From assembly GCA_020152595.1 (NCBI GenBank), contig JAIGNY010000732.1:124001-188000 (forward strand): a stretch of DNA of 64,000 nucleotides. Direction: 5' to 3'. The DNA is from Chiridota heheva. Its lineage: Eukaryota; Echinodermata; Holothuroidea; Apodida; Chiridotidae. The translations under genes and the position numbers were made by a program. Shown here one piece after another: positions 48,716 to 61,879 of this stretch. The notes beneath the pieces are model-generated. The model made no database searches. It was not told the DNA's origin and saw only the letters and a program-made list of their open reading frames with translations. The first letter of the stretch is position 1; every line of letters begins with the position of its first letter.

Positions 48716-49316
48716 ATCAAGACTACATGCCTTAAATTTGAAGAGTGTAACATTTCTGTATACCCCTTAACCTTTGGCTTCCTCTCTGCCAACTTCTCAT
48801 TTTCCAAAGTTAAGATAATGAGTTTATTAAACATGGTCTAAAAATGAATGACATCTAAACAATTCGAATGTTTAAATCTGCAGCACTAAAAACAACAGCT
48901 TCTTTCTTAAAATCAGAGAAAGAAAGGGAACGTTTGAGAAAATAACGATAAAGTATGTAATTCTAGATAACATTTCCATTCATGGTAATCGCAGAATTAA
49001 AATCCGGAACTTCTCTCAATACAAAAGACAGCGAGATATGAATTGTTTCTTTATTCAACATTTGTGTTTGCTTCTTTCTTATCACAAAATTTCTACACAA
49101 GAAAATAAATATCTTTTATGACCTTGAAAATAATATAAATCTGACTTTGAAATTGTAGTTTTAACTAATCAATTCATACAATTGCATAAAAATGATTCTA
49201 AATTATATATGGTAATTTGATATATTATCAGGCTTTTGGTTGCATTGCTTGCTCATTTCTGCTACAAAATACATCACTTTTCAGCTGAAAATGTAAATTG
49301 TTGATAGATATCGCAA
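48716..49316. other. No gene seen
   Basis: AT-rich; nothing recognised. Confidence 0.5.
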
Positions 49317-49604
<288 letters not shown>

Positions 49605-50589
49605 AACTGATGATATATGATTTATGTATTTTTTAGACTAAAGTTCTGGTTTTTAGAAAACTAGCAGTTTTATTCAATGTAGAAAGTATACTATTTATAA
49701 TGAATAAAACTAAATGGACATTTCCGGTCTAAGATGTACTTGTGTCTTATTAAAATAATTGACTATCGTAAATAAAGATGATCCAATATTTCCTTTCACG
49801 TATTAAAGAAACGCTTACTCATTTCAATTTAATGTATCGTTGCAATTCCAGAAAGGAGCTTAGGCCTATACTGAACTTTACATTAAATAGTGTGCATATG
49901 TATATTTACGAGTGTCTACGGATAGTCAGTGTTACATGAATAATATATCATGGCTATATTAGTTTATTTCAAAGTGATGATAAATTAAGCACACAGTAAA
50001 TGAAAGAACATATCTTGATCCAATTGTAAGTAAGCAGCGTTACCATTATGTAAGAAACTTTACTTCAATCGCATGGTGCATAGAAAGTTTTCTAATGTGC
50101 CTTCCCTATCACTTCCGTCATCCGTTGGAAAAAATTACAACAAAAACATAAAACGCTTGACAAATAGAAACATTATATGAAGGAAAAGCACCTTTCATGT
50201 TTTGGCCTAACATTTTTTAGTACAAGCCTCTGATAGTTGGAGATGCCATGTACATATTTTAAAGACAGGAATTGAAAGAATAGGGTTAAGTATTTCAGAA
50301 TTCCAGATATCATTTTTAGTTTATCTGGAAAATTCTTTTCGATGCCTTATAAAATTTACAAGTTTTGTTGTCAATTACAAATCATGATCAATATTTTTGC
50401 AGCAGGGAGTAATAATCTAATTCAAGCTATTCACATGGATTTATCTCAAGGAGTGTCTTATTTCATTTGGTGAGATTGTGAAAACACATGTGACACCGCA
50501 TGTCTGTATATCTCTTCATCTGGAAGGCATCAAATATCTTAAAATAATATATTTTCCCATAAATGTGATAGAAAAATTCCCCTAATTGT
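49605..50589. other. No gene seen; downstream of the prohormone gene
   Basis: No ORF of note. On the minus strand this is 3' of the 50590-50911 exon. No second polyadenylation signal stands out within the first 80 bases. Confidence 0.45.
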
Positions 50590-50904
50590 TTATTCAAACG
50601 CCATATCGAAATCATCTGAAATTCTTAATGGATCAAATCCTTGTGCATTGTGGAATCTGCTTCGCTTGCCGAACAATGATATTCCGTAGTCTCCAAAGTG
50701 GTTTTGATTTCCTTTTCCAAGGCTTGCCAGAAGCCTTTGCCTAATTTCCTTTTGTGGAATATAATCAGCATCATCAAGAAAGTTTTGAGCATCATTTCCA
50801 AAAATATGTCGCTTCATTGGTTTCGCTGTTGCAATCGCTAGTAGTGTATAGGCCCATATTAAGACTACAAGCGCGTAGTATCCTCTTAGTTCCGTCCGAG
50901 ACAT
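50590..50904 (-). CDS. Putative amidated neuropeptide prohormone, 104 aa
   Basis: A small secreted precursor. From ATG at 50904: about 27 residues of signal peptide (RTELRGYY, then hydrophobic ALVVLIWAYTLLAIATA), KPMKR with a dibasic site, a 46-residue segment from HIFGNDAQNF through QKEIRQRLLASLGKGNQ to FGDYGISLF, then GKR (Gly as amide donor plus dibasic cleavage), and a 23-residue acidic tail ending DDFDMAFE. No cysteines. The start was chosen because a strong acceptor (TTTTCTCCTACAG, AG at 50913-50912) lies 7 nt upstream; the 12 codons before it are intron. The predicted product is one long peptide ending in ISLF-amide. The SLF end recalls echinoderm SALMFamides but lacks their S-x-L-x-F spacing, so I do not assign it. 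Length and layout fit single-peptide precursors. AATAAA overlaps the stop codon. Confidence 0.65.
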   Translation of the reverse strand: MSRTELRGYYALVVLIWAYTLLAIATAKPMKRHIFGNDAQNFLDDADYIPQKEIRQRLLASLGKGNQNHFGDYGISLFGKRSRFHNAQGFDPLRISDDFDMAFE

Positions 50905-50917
50905 TATATATCTGTAG
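50905..50917 (-). promoter_or_regulatory. 3' splice acceptor of the prohormone exon
   Basis: Minus strand TTTTCTCCTACAG followed by ATATATAATG. A pyrimidine tract and CAG lie directly before the start codon, which places the 5' untranslated region in an upstream exon that I could not locate. Confidence 0.65.
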
Positions 50918-50940
50918 GAGAAAAGGATAGTATTCATCAA

Positions 50941-51720
<780 letters not shown>

Positions 51721-54700
51721 GTATATTATTTAATTGTATATCATTTAATTGACGAATTCTGCAAAACAATAATATGTTTTAATCACATTTCAACATTCAA
51801 AGCATTTCGTGTGTGTGTGTAAGCAAAGCGATAGACACTTATGGAAGTGGTATATTATGCACTCAAAGTAATATATCTTATTTCTATTTATAATGTAAAT
51901 TAGTTTTCATATACTCGTTCCATCCCTTCAATGTATTATGTAATATTTTTTCGATGTATACATTTTTCGCGCTTCAAATGTACGATAAAGGATTATTTAA
52001 TGAGTAAGAATCCTGGAAGTTATTGTCGTTGTGTTTTGATAAAATTAATTAACAAAGTGTTTTACGTTTTGTTTAAGCCTTCTTGTGTTCAAGTTTCTCT
52101 GAAGAAGAGTATGAATTGCAAACTGGCAAAGATCAGAGCTGATAACGTCGAAAGTTTATGTGACCTCTAAAATCTATCAAAATAATTGTCGAAATATAAT
52201 CAAACACCAAATGTTTAAAAATATTTTTTAAATATATATATTTTTTTAAAGTTGCTCATTGTTACTTAATCCTCCATCTAATTTCCAAACCCTCTATTAA
52301 AATTTCAAAATTATCTTTCATTAAATATGCATCATCTGCAAGCAGAAATAAATTCTAAGAAATTTTATATGCGAATTATAATATTTGTCTCACAGCTGAT
52401 GTTACTTGATTGATTGTTCTACTCAAGATGTGGTTACGGAAAACTGGAAATACTTCAGCAAACTGCAGAACATAAGTCTTGAATCTATTTTCTTTCTCAC
52501 ATTTCAAGAGTTTTGAGTAAAACAATTTTCTCAAAATAACATTTTTGCTGTAGGACATATTTATTAGAAAACTCTATTTTCCCAAAACAATATTAGGTTT
52601 GCAGACAAAATATCTCGACGAGTTCCTTTGCATCTCTTCTTTCGTGCCTACGTATTCAGCATATGACAATATTTCAGTAGCGTATCGTGTATTTGGGAGG
52701 AAAATATTTTGATTTTGATTATTCACATAACGTTTTATGGGACTCAATATATAGAAGAAAACGATGTAAAGAGTACATTGATATTCATTTCAGAGTGTTT
52801 GCGAATTAATTAGAGTGAATCTTCTTTCAAATCCTTTGACTGCAAAACGTTGCTATCGTCCTATTCATTCATACGAATCTGAGTAGTAATCACAATGTTT
52901 TGCTTATGTCTTGTTAGACTTTTCTAAATCATGTGTATTTTATGCAATTTTCCCATCACCAAGATCTATAAATGCACATTTTTCCATTCATTTTTGCTAC
53001 TTTTACAGAATGAAGATAAGATGTGTTGGTGAACCTAAACATTTACCGACCAAAATCATCCCTTCATCTAAACCAATAAAGGGGTTTAATACCCGCCATA
53101 GACAACATCAGCATTCTGTTTTAATAAAGCGATGTTTGTCCACAATTATATACAACAATAAACATTCGTTCCTCACATTCTTCTAAACTCAATCTATTTA
53201 AAAGTATGAATTTCTAGCTTTCAAATACGTTCAACCACAGCCGAATTTAAAGTCATGTTAACAATAAGTTAATGAAAATGAAAGAACAAATCAAAAACTT
53301 TAGTATGATCATAAAAACAAAAACAATACAAGATTCAACGAAAGTTAATCTCTATATTTAGAACAGATATTGTACTGTAGGGATATAGCGCATTAATTCT
53401 GGAATAGGAATAATTGATATGCATTTTGTTATGTGATCTATTCGTTAACCAACTTTACTTTAGCCAAATCAGTGGGAATATATTCACCTCACTATTATTG
53501 TTCCCTGTATCTGAAAAATTCTATCTACCGATGGACCTTTCGTGGTGCCTCCAAATTGATGTTAAATTTATCTGATTTTGATTGCATTATTCAAAAGGAA
53601 ACAATAACGTGCTTGCTGGAGTTTGTATATGATATCCTAAGAGGGACTTCCCACATACATTGGCAAGATGAAGAGTGACATGTACATGAATTCAATTGCA
53701 GTGCTCTAAACGATATAATGCAATATGAAGAGAAGCTTTAAAAGTTTGACAGGCAACAGCAAAAACTTTGATACAGCCGTAGGAATTTTGCAATGTTTTA
53801 TCACTCATTGTAGCCAATTATTGTTTTGTAGAAAAACGCTCATGGGTGGTACGAGAAGGTTGAGTAGGAGGGGACAACGAATCTTATAGACAAAGACCAA
53901 AAGAATATTGAAGCCGTTATCATCTAATCTGACCGAGATATTAATATTTTCCAAAATTTAAAATCGAATTAGAAATAAACATATGTAAAGAATAATGTAT
54001 ACGTTTAAAATGCTGACACAAAAAGAAGTATGTAGTCTTTAAGTCTACATACTCGTTATTTTCAGTCCTTGGAAGAAAGTTATCAACAGATTGGATACTT
54101 TAAGTTCTACAATAATTCAGGTTTAATGGCTTTATTCCGTTAAGTCTTTTATGATATGGGCTAAATATGTGATTTGTAATTGGAAAGTTGAAAAAAGATG
54201 CCGTTTTTATGTGGATACAGATGTCATGCTTTGCTTGTTTAGACAACAACCAGCTATTGTTAACTTATGTTTATGTTCTAAATACATTTAGCTCCAAACA
54301 TCTTGCAATCATTCTAAATACAAGTAAATGCAGAGAACCATTTTCCATTTGTCATATTTATATCCTTACACCAAATATAAACAACCATCATCATTTAATT
54401 TAATGTCATGATGGAAATAGTGCAAGTAAGGTGCTTTCCATTTATCTTTATTTAAAGTACACACTTAGTAATGTCTCAATATCTGATATCGTACTTTCGC
54501 ATGCCAAGTAATGAGTGCAATAATGCCTGCAAAATTACACTTAGCGTTCTGTTAGATAACATTAAACAAAAAGTATTAATCTCAGGAAAAATAGACTGAT
54601 AGAACTACATCAGCAATCAGATAAACATTTTATCATCAGGTTCGCCATATTATTTATGAAATGATAAAAGTCTTTACTAAAAAGAGTCAATGTTCAGAGA

Positions 54701-56439
54701 CTACGATTAACAAAATGCGAGTAGGCTTTATTCTATATATCTTATTTGCTTATTTTCAAGTAAAAATTGGTATAGAGTGATAATTTAAACGGCGCCCATC
54801 AAGACAGTTCATCTTATAAAGCAGCAGTTATCTTTGGTGCCATCAAAGTTACTTTACAACATTGACATTTGCTTTCATCGATGATTATATCAATTGCGAC
54901 ATCAGTGTACGAGAAGAAGAAAGATAATCATGGCAAATAATTAAACATACGTATCTGTAGGCTTCCTTTAAAAACATATTGATTGTCACAGTGGTGATTT
55001 AGGAGATTTATTTGCACTTCTGACACGTAATACTTTTTATAATGTGAATCTCATAAATACGTACTCATTTCAAATCAAACCTACTTGTAGAAAAAGTAAA
55101 AAAACAGACAATCGTTTGTCATAATAAGCAATTCTTGTGATTTCCATAAAGGAACTTTTGACTGTCAGACGACATTGTGTCGTGATAATCAATAGATCAA
55201 TGCGTCTCTTAACTTAAAAGAATTGTAGATTTCAATTCTAATATGGTTATGCTTTCGTCAATTTGCATAGCAGAGAAGTAAAGAGAAAACATACCAGCTA
55301 TATTTTATTTAATCTAAGCTGTCAAAATCACTATCACGCGACAAAGGAAAGCCTAACCGTCAGTTTGTTAAGTTATTTTAAATTGTGTCCGCGTGAGTAT
55401 TGTCGATGCCATACCAGCACACTTCAGGTTTTATGAATAAACAGGATTTTTTTGCCTTTAATAAGAAAAACAGTTGATTATAAAATAGTTATTAAATTAG
55501 TGTATGAGATAATAATTTCCATCTTATGTGGAAACGAAATATTGAGTAGAAGCAAAATACTCAAATCTATCCTCCGAGCAAGAAGATAAAAGACACAATC
55601 CTAAAAACTTTTGTCTATTTGAATTGTCTATTTAAAATTTGTAGGATTATCCCTAACATCAGATTACTCTGGGAGCTGATTTTGACAAACCAACCATAAT
55701 GAAACAGACAACCAATTTCATTTGAATCAAGTTAATTGGCAAAAGCACATCAGGTTTTTTTAAAGTTTGGAATTACAGTAATTTTGCAGAGAAATTAGCA
55801 TACATGTTTGCAATAAAAATGACCTTGCTTCTTACTGTGGTATATTTGAACGAAGAGTTTCCTAATTTGTAAGGGCAAAGATATATTCACACATCCTTTG
55901 TAGCGAAAAGGAGAATTATACTCCTTAGGTCATCTAATATAAACGAGTATTGTTAAAAGAAATGCAATGATGAAAATATGTTTGCGCTATAGCAGTGATA
56001 TATGATGATATTCTTGGCTACAGTTAACAAAAAAGTTGGGGACTTGCAAGGCCGGACATTGAATGTGCATGCTTCAAGCATCACAACAAACTTCATTTAC
56101 CACCACATGACAAATGAACCCTTGAGTGGCTCTCCTTGAGTCACGTGAACCTTTTTATTCGATAACGACTCCAACAAACATTAAATTCTGTTATGAAATT
56201 TATTAAGAAAATGGAAGAACGTTTGTGTTTAATTTTAAGAAAATAATTTGATAAACTTCTAAATGTAACTACTAATCATTTTATCTTTCTTCATACTTTT
56301 CAGTGCAAACAATAATTAGTGGACATTTCAATTGGAACTGGACGAATATAAAACATTGAATAAAAGGCTAAGTGAGGAACGAGTAGAGTCAAGTAGTATA
56401 ATTGTGACTGCATTGACATTAAATAAGCCTTTGCTAGAG
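51721..56439. other. Long AT-rich interval, no gene recognised
   Basis: Frames at 51931, 52376, 52911, 53433 and 54188 have no domain, no consistent codon bias and mostly non-ATG starts. No tandem repeat or inverted element found by eye. A clear acceptor-like sequence (TTTATCTTTCTTCATACTTTTCAG) ends at about 56303, but all three frames after it stop within 60 nt. Confidence 0.45.
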
Positions 56440-56694
56440 ATGGCGGTGTTGAAGAATATCAGCGAGAAACCACAAACAAAGATTAGTTGTGGCCTAAAGA
56501 AACTTTTAGAGCAAATTTTCCTTTTCAAGAGATCATTGTCGTGTAGAATGGTGGAAAAAGCATCTGAAATATCATTTAATCTAGAATCTATTTCCGCGTC
56601 TTTGTCAAATGACAGAAATATTCTACAGAAAGCTAATATGCCTTGTTATATAAAATTCATTAAGGAAATTGAAGAAATTTTGTTTCAAATTTGA
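56440..56694 (+). CDS. Unrecognised 84-aa ORF with an immediate polyA signal
   Basis: ATG in a good context (GAGATGGCG) opens an 84-codon frame: helical and Leu/Ile/Lys-rich text such as LKKLLEQIFLFKRSLSC, MVEKASEISFNLESISASL and YIKFIKEIEEILFQI, with three cysteines. The frame is open upstream to a TAG at 56317. The stop TGA is followed at once by AATAAATAAA, so it could be the last exon of a gene. I recognise no family; the sequence could also be chance. Confidence 0.25.
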   Translation: MAVLKNISEKPQTKISCGLKKLLEQIFLFKRSLSCRMVEKASEISFNLESISASLSNDRNILQKANMPCYIKFIKEIEEILFQI

Positions 56695-58701
56695 ATAAAT
56701 AAAAGACTATCAATAAACTTTCAAAAGTAAATATTTTTCAGCGCGAATTTAAAATAGCATGCTACGGTAACTTTGAGGCGTTATAATGCAAACGTAAATT
56801 GCGCTCATATGTTGATTTCATACGAGCAAATGCAATGTCCACATAATGTACATATTTTGTTTACTCTTATCAAATATTTTCATATCCATTTTCACCGTGC
56901 TGTATTAAATCTCGTTTGATATTCATTTAATTTCGTTCCTGAAAAATACACTTGATGTAGGTAAGGGAACAAATTTTCACTGCATGTCAAAAATAATTTC
57001 TCTGACAATGAAGTAAAAAATATGAATAAAGTTGCCTTTCGGACACAGCGAAAGATTTCAAAATGACATAATTTTGACAGTTTCTTGTCCTCCCACTTAG
57101 TTACTCTTATCGTATATCTGGAGGGAAAACAATTTACATATAGCATACTAACAACGATAAGAAGATACCTTAAAACTAATTGAGTTTTCCCTTTTGTTAG
57201 TCGATTTAAAACTATGTATGAAGTTTTGCTTATGTTTTACTCAGAATTCCGTAAAACGTCGACAAAAATTAGAACAGAATTGACGTACATAAGTAATTTC
57301 CCCTTAAAATTTAGAGATGCTACATTCAAATTTATTACACATACTTGCAGGTAAAAGTTATATTCGAATTTAATAGATCCTTATATTTACTAGGGTGATG
57401 AAAACATCATTAAATCTGTCTGGAGGTTTGAAACATATGTTTAACGCGTAAAAACAGAACAAGATGATTAATTTGCAGTGCTTCTCTTCATCTATAAGAA
57501 AGTAAAATCGCAGGGGTAAGTATATTCATATCAGGGAGCTGCCATGGCAACTCCTGTTTATATGTATATATATATACATTGCACCCAAATCTTCAACATA
57601 TAAACTCATTCGTGCATTGTTTCTTGTGCACCACAAGGGGAAGGGAGGCGGAAATGGAATAAACATATCAATCTGTCATGGTTGACAGTTGTATCGAAAA
57701 TGGCTGACGACTTTTTATTTAAATAAAATAATCATGCATAGTCAATAAAACCTTTGATGGAATATTGGATTTAGCCACACTTCAGCTGCACCTAGATTGA
57801 AGCATCAACTTCATATTGGAATTATGATTTCAAGAGGAAAGCACTCTTAAAGCCGTAACATATAAACTAAAATTAGCATTGCAAAACTAAAATCTATAAA
57901 GAAAGATGTACTTTTTATTACCAATAATGCTCTCTTCGATCTATTTTACTTTTTAAGAAAAAAATAAATCTTAAGATTATTACACAATTTTACAAGTTTT
58001 GAGTTGTTTTTGTTACAAAATCAGTCTTATTTAGAATTAACAATCGTCTTATCTTCACATGCAAAGATTGTATGTAATCTTGTCAAATAATTTCAATAGA
58101 TTCCCTGATCTCCATCACTTAAACAATTAAAAGGAAGAACCAGAAAACAAAGCAATAAAGCAATCATTCTGGATTGCAAATTGTGTTTTCAAGGTTTAGA
58201 CTATCCGTCAGAGATTAACTTTTTATTGCCGGCGGCGGGAATTGTTTTTTGGGGTTATCCTTTTTCCATCGGTACCACGAAGCTTTGTTTAGGTTGAAGG
58301 TCTACGGGCATGTAAAGGCAACACTATCAAGATTGCTTTAAGAGATTAATAATAATACAAAATAAAGAAATAATATCAGCAACACATTTACCAGTTTACA
58401 ACTCAGAATTTTCAAGCACTGATATACACATTTTTATGCTAATTTGTGACTGGGTGACTGGTATATTCTAATCGCTTGTCTATCAGATTTCTGTGAAGAA
58501 ATGCAGCAAATTTTGACCAAATGAGAATTTAGAAGCCGCAAGTAAATATATTTTCTCATCATCAGATCATATTCAATGACTGAAATCTGGGGAAAAGATT
58601 CCAGGAATAACATAAAAATGTTGAACGTTTTGCCCTCCGATTCCAAACAAAATTACAATAGTGAATATTGGAACTATTAATGTTCGGAAACAAGTATTAT
58701 A
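56695..58701. other. No gene seen
   Basis: AT-rich. Frames at 56892-57146 and 58434-58646 (minus) have no domains. Confidence 0.5.
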
Positions 58702-58709
58702 GGATTATG

Positions 58710-59276
58710 CAGTGGTGTATTCATTTGTCGGTGTCAGAGCGGGGATGGAGGGGGGGGGGGGACAGCAAACGGTCATTATAAAAAAAAAGATGTAGGTGTA
58801 TGAAAGTGTAAAAAGATGCAGGAAGCGGGAGGGGGAAAAATTGCCCTCTGGTAAGATTTCACCTTCCCGGGCATTCCTTCTCCCTAGTTGGGCGGTAACA
58901 TTTATTAAATCATTAACATCAAAACTGAAAATTTGGTAGAATTATTGGAAAATTTGCTTAATTGAAAATTGAAGAAAATTTCTCGAATATCGAAAAAACG
59001 CCCGAAAATGAAAGAAAGAATTGAAGGAAATTTTCCAAAAATCGAAGAAAATTGCCCAAAAGCGAAGGAAATTTAAGAAAATTTCCTGAAAATAAACAAA
59101 AAATTGGGAAATATTTAACTTTTATATATATATATATATATATTTTTAGTTAATTTCTCAAATATATAGCATATCGTATAGTGGTATATCCTGTAACAAA
59201 AAATTTACTCATGAAATTTCGCTGGGGGAGGGGGGGGGGGCAAGTTTTCCATTGGGTCCCACTGAATACGCCACTG
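58710..59276. mobile_element. hAT-like MITE, bounded copy, 567 bp
   Basis: The left end CAGTGGTGTATTCA and the complement of the right end CAGTGGCGTATTCA agree in 13 of 14 positions. Flanks GGATTATG (58702-58709) and GGATAATG (59277-59284) form an 8-bp target duplication with one change, the hallmark length of hAT insertions. The interior shares GAATTATTGGAAAATTTG and AAATTTCCTGAAAAT-type text and G runs at both sides with the copies at 1120 and 10434. No ORF. Confidence 0.85.
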
Positions 59277-59295
59277 GGATAATGTATTCATATCA

Positions 59296-59598
59296 ATGAA
59301 AATATTGAAATTTAATCTTTATCATTTAATCCGACAGATAAATTGTATACTTATCAAAAACATTATTCGACGGATATCAAATTCGATAGGATTAACTACA
59401 TTGATCGTTGCTAGTTTAACTAGCAAACTAACAAAAATATTCAAGCAGAAAATTGGAAGACAATGTTCGAACAAGGATTTTGAAATGTTTCCAGAAACTT
59501 TAGATATTTCTACTTTTCTTTCTGAAATATTAAGTTCTGTTTGCTGGCAGTTCTGTGCTTCTAATTATACAATTCAAACTAAAAAGATGGTTGGTTAA
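59296..59598 (+). CDS. Unrecognised 100-aa ORF
   Basis: Begins at ATG 20 nt after the MITE end. Reads IRQINCILIKNIIRRISNSI, then LTSKLTKIFKQKIGRQC and ISTFLSEILSSVCWQFC. No family recognised and no splice or polyadenylation support. Probably chance. Confidence 0.12.
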   Translation: MKILKFNLYHLIRQINCILIKNIIRRISNSIGLTTLIVASLTSKLTKIFKQKIGRQCSNKDFEMFPETLDISTFLSEILSSVCWQFCASNYTIQTKKMVG

Positions 59599-60200
59599 CA
59601 CGGTTGATATTTGAGTTACAAACTATTTCATTCTAATTGTCGTATTTTGAAACTAACAAGCGTAATTTGATTTCAAACTACGTTTGTCCATTTCCTAAGC
59701 TTCAAAATGTTTTTTGAAGTCTTAGATTATGTTATATCTAGTCTTTAAATCTGTTTTGGTAGATAGGACATAAAGGGTATGTGATTTATTTTCCCTTCTA
59801 CGCAAAACTGATATTTATTACCTCCTAAACATTGTTTACCCTTTCCTTAATAACAACGTGACAGCCTTCCATTTAACTCTGTTAACACTCCATCTTCGGT
59901 GGCTAGATGCCAGTCTTTAAGATAAAGGATTACTGTGTGTATCAATTAAAACTTATTTACATTAAAAGCACCGTTTCGTAATCTTATGTCTTCATTAATT
60001 TAAACGCTTAACGAAATACAAACGTGATGTAAAATACCACTGCCGTGTTGGAAACGAACCGGTGAGTGACTAGGACAGGCTTGCAATTTTTTCATGATGG
60101 CATTCAGCACTTATCTATTAAATACAATATTGTATGCGTGAACTTTTTATGTTTTGGTACATGACATGGCATGTTCTTGGTAATGTAATTTTGGAAACGA
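59599..60200. other. No gene seen
   Basis: AT-rich. GGTTCGTTTCC on the minus strand (about 60050) is B-box-like, but no A box was found. Confidence 0.45.
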
Positions 60201-60405
60201 GGTATTCTACGATGACGTCACTGTTTTGTCATTGAGGGCAAATCAAATTATCACAAAAAATATCACAAAATGGCGGCTTCCGTGTAGCAAAATGTTCCCA
60301 TTTATTGGAACATCTATGTTCCAATTAATAGGCATGTTGGCGGACTGCCAAGATTTCAAGTTAGCGTGCGTGAAAGCACATGTGACGTCGTGTGGAATAC
60401 CACTT
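60201..60405. mobile_element. Small inverted-repeat element containing a CAGTCCG end
   Basis: GGTATTCTACGATGACGTCA (60201-60220) is mirrored by the complement of 60383-60402, GGTATTCCACACGACGTCAC. Inside lies a fragment (60262-60349) matching the right arm of the 39357-39776 MITE: AAAATGGCGGCTTCCGTGTA and a terminus whose complement is CAGTCCGCC. This is either one composite element or an insertion into another. Confidence 0.5.
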
Positions 60406-60702
60406 TAAACATCCAGGACTTACAAATTTGTTATTTTCACGTTCCTATTGCTTTGCGTTGTTCGAAATGGTTTTATTTCGCTGTAGAATATAACAGCTAT
60501 CGTTATTAGAAAACTTCACAGTTAAAACAATTCATTTAAATTAAATAAAATTTCAAGTTTGCAAATATCCTGAAAATGGTCGTTTTGGTGATCCAAGTTT
60601 AAAGTTTTTTTTTTTTTATTGCACAATATAACGAACGCAAATTCTGTCCACCAGAGTTTTCCAGAAAAGCAGAATTGAAATCACAACAATACATGTAGGT
60701 GT
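60406..60702. other. No gene seen
   Basis: Nothing recognised. Confidence 0.4.
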
Positions 60703-61215
60703 CGGATGACAACTGAAAGTGCAAAATTTTATTTAAAAGAGCTTACTTTTAGGGCCAATTTGGTACAAATATAAAGTTGATATCATATTCTGTTCAGGAG
60801 ATGTGAAGTTTTAAAGATTTCCCAAGTACAATTTAAAGCTTTTGTACAGTATGATGAATTCGTGTTTGATGATGTCATACAGGAAATTCCATTGCAGATG
60901 TTCATGTATTTCTTTGAACGTTAATTGGTTGTTTCTGTATGATAAGAAACAATTTTTCCAAAGTTATTGAAGTACGGTATATTTGGCAATGTATATAAAT
61001 ACCTAACTTTCATCAATTTATTTTTCTTGCAGGTTTTACTAATAAAAAAGGATGATAGATATTAATGAAATACATCAACTTTGTGGGAGAATGTGTTGCT
61101 GTGATGTCATACTGAGCCTTTTCCTATTTGTTTATTGGCATTTTTTGTGAACCTTAAAATTTAAATACCTCCTGGTAGGAATAACATATCAACATGATTG
61201 TTGTATTACATTGTG
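60703..61215. repeat. Dispersed repeat, copy 2 (matches 40577-41108)
   Basis: Same order and orientation of blocks as copy 1, with substitutions and small indels. Both end near CATATCAACATGATT. Confidence 0.8.
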
Positions 61216-61618
61216 TCTAAAACAAATCTCGTTCTTATGAAAGGTTACGAAAAAACATGGGAATATTCATTTAAACCTTTGAGCCTAATACGTGCATAAC
61301 ACACATTAAACTGGGGAATTGACTGATTATACACGTTACTATTTTGACAACATCGGCACCGATTGTATTGCGCTTCTCGGAATACTTTTAACTTCAATGA
61401 ACTATCTAAGGTTGACAAGATCAAATAAACACTTATACAAGGATTTCCACTACTTCGACTGCACAAAATACATTGTACGAGGCACTCATTACAAATACAT
61501 GCAGCATTACCTGCAACAAAAAAGTTATAATGAAATTGGATTGCGACCTATTATTTCATAACTTTTATACGTTTCTGAATCAGAAAAATCTTTATCATGA
61601 AATGTTATATTCCAAAAA
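61216..61618. other. No gene seen
   Basis: Overlapping short frames only. Confidence 0.4.
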
Positions 61619-61873
61619 CTATGAAAACAAATTCACATTGTTAGAGACTTGGTACATCATTGAATGTATTTCGGAAAATGTCCCTGCGCCATCAATTGTA
61701 ACTATTTCTCTCTGATTCCCGAAACTTCTGTAAAGCTTCATTAAATCTTCAACTTTAAAAATCCTAAAAATAGGATGATTATTTTTCTTACTCATTTTCA
61801 TTAAAACTTCTTCCCGGTGCGCATCAACATTTGTGATTGACCGACTTACAAGAAATACCAAACGATAATCCTA
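61619..61873 (-). CDS. Exon-like ORF, family unknown
   Basis: The minus strand after a weak acceptor-like TTTGATCAATAG is open for about 83 codons: DYRLVFLVSRSITNVDAHRE, then KKNNHPIFRIFKVEDLMKLY and REIVTIDGAGTFSEIH, ending at TAG 61619-61621. The alternation (a hydrophobic strand, a basic helix, then a strand ending in IDG-GTF-EI) recalls the C-terminal part of nucleoside/nucleotide kinases, where the last strand and helix look like this. That is pattern memory only; no P-loop is in this exon. The polypyrimidine tract is poor, which lowers confidence. Confidence 0.3.
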
Positions 61874-61879
61874 TTGATC

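Noticed and set aside
56281-56304. Splice acceptor feeding the 56332-56694 frame
   Set aside because: A good acceptor sequence, but a stop lies between it and the open frame in all relevant frames.
60040-60060. tRNA B box GGTTCGTTTCC on the minus strand
   Set aside because: Consensus A is T and no A box lies at a sensible distance.
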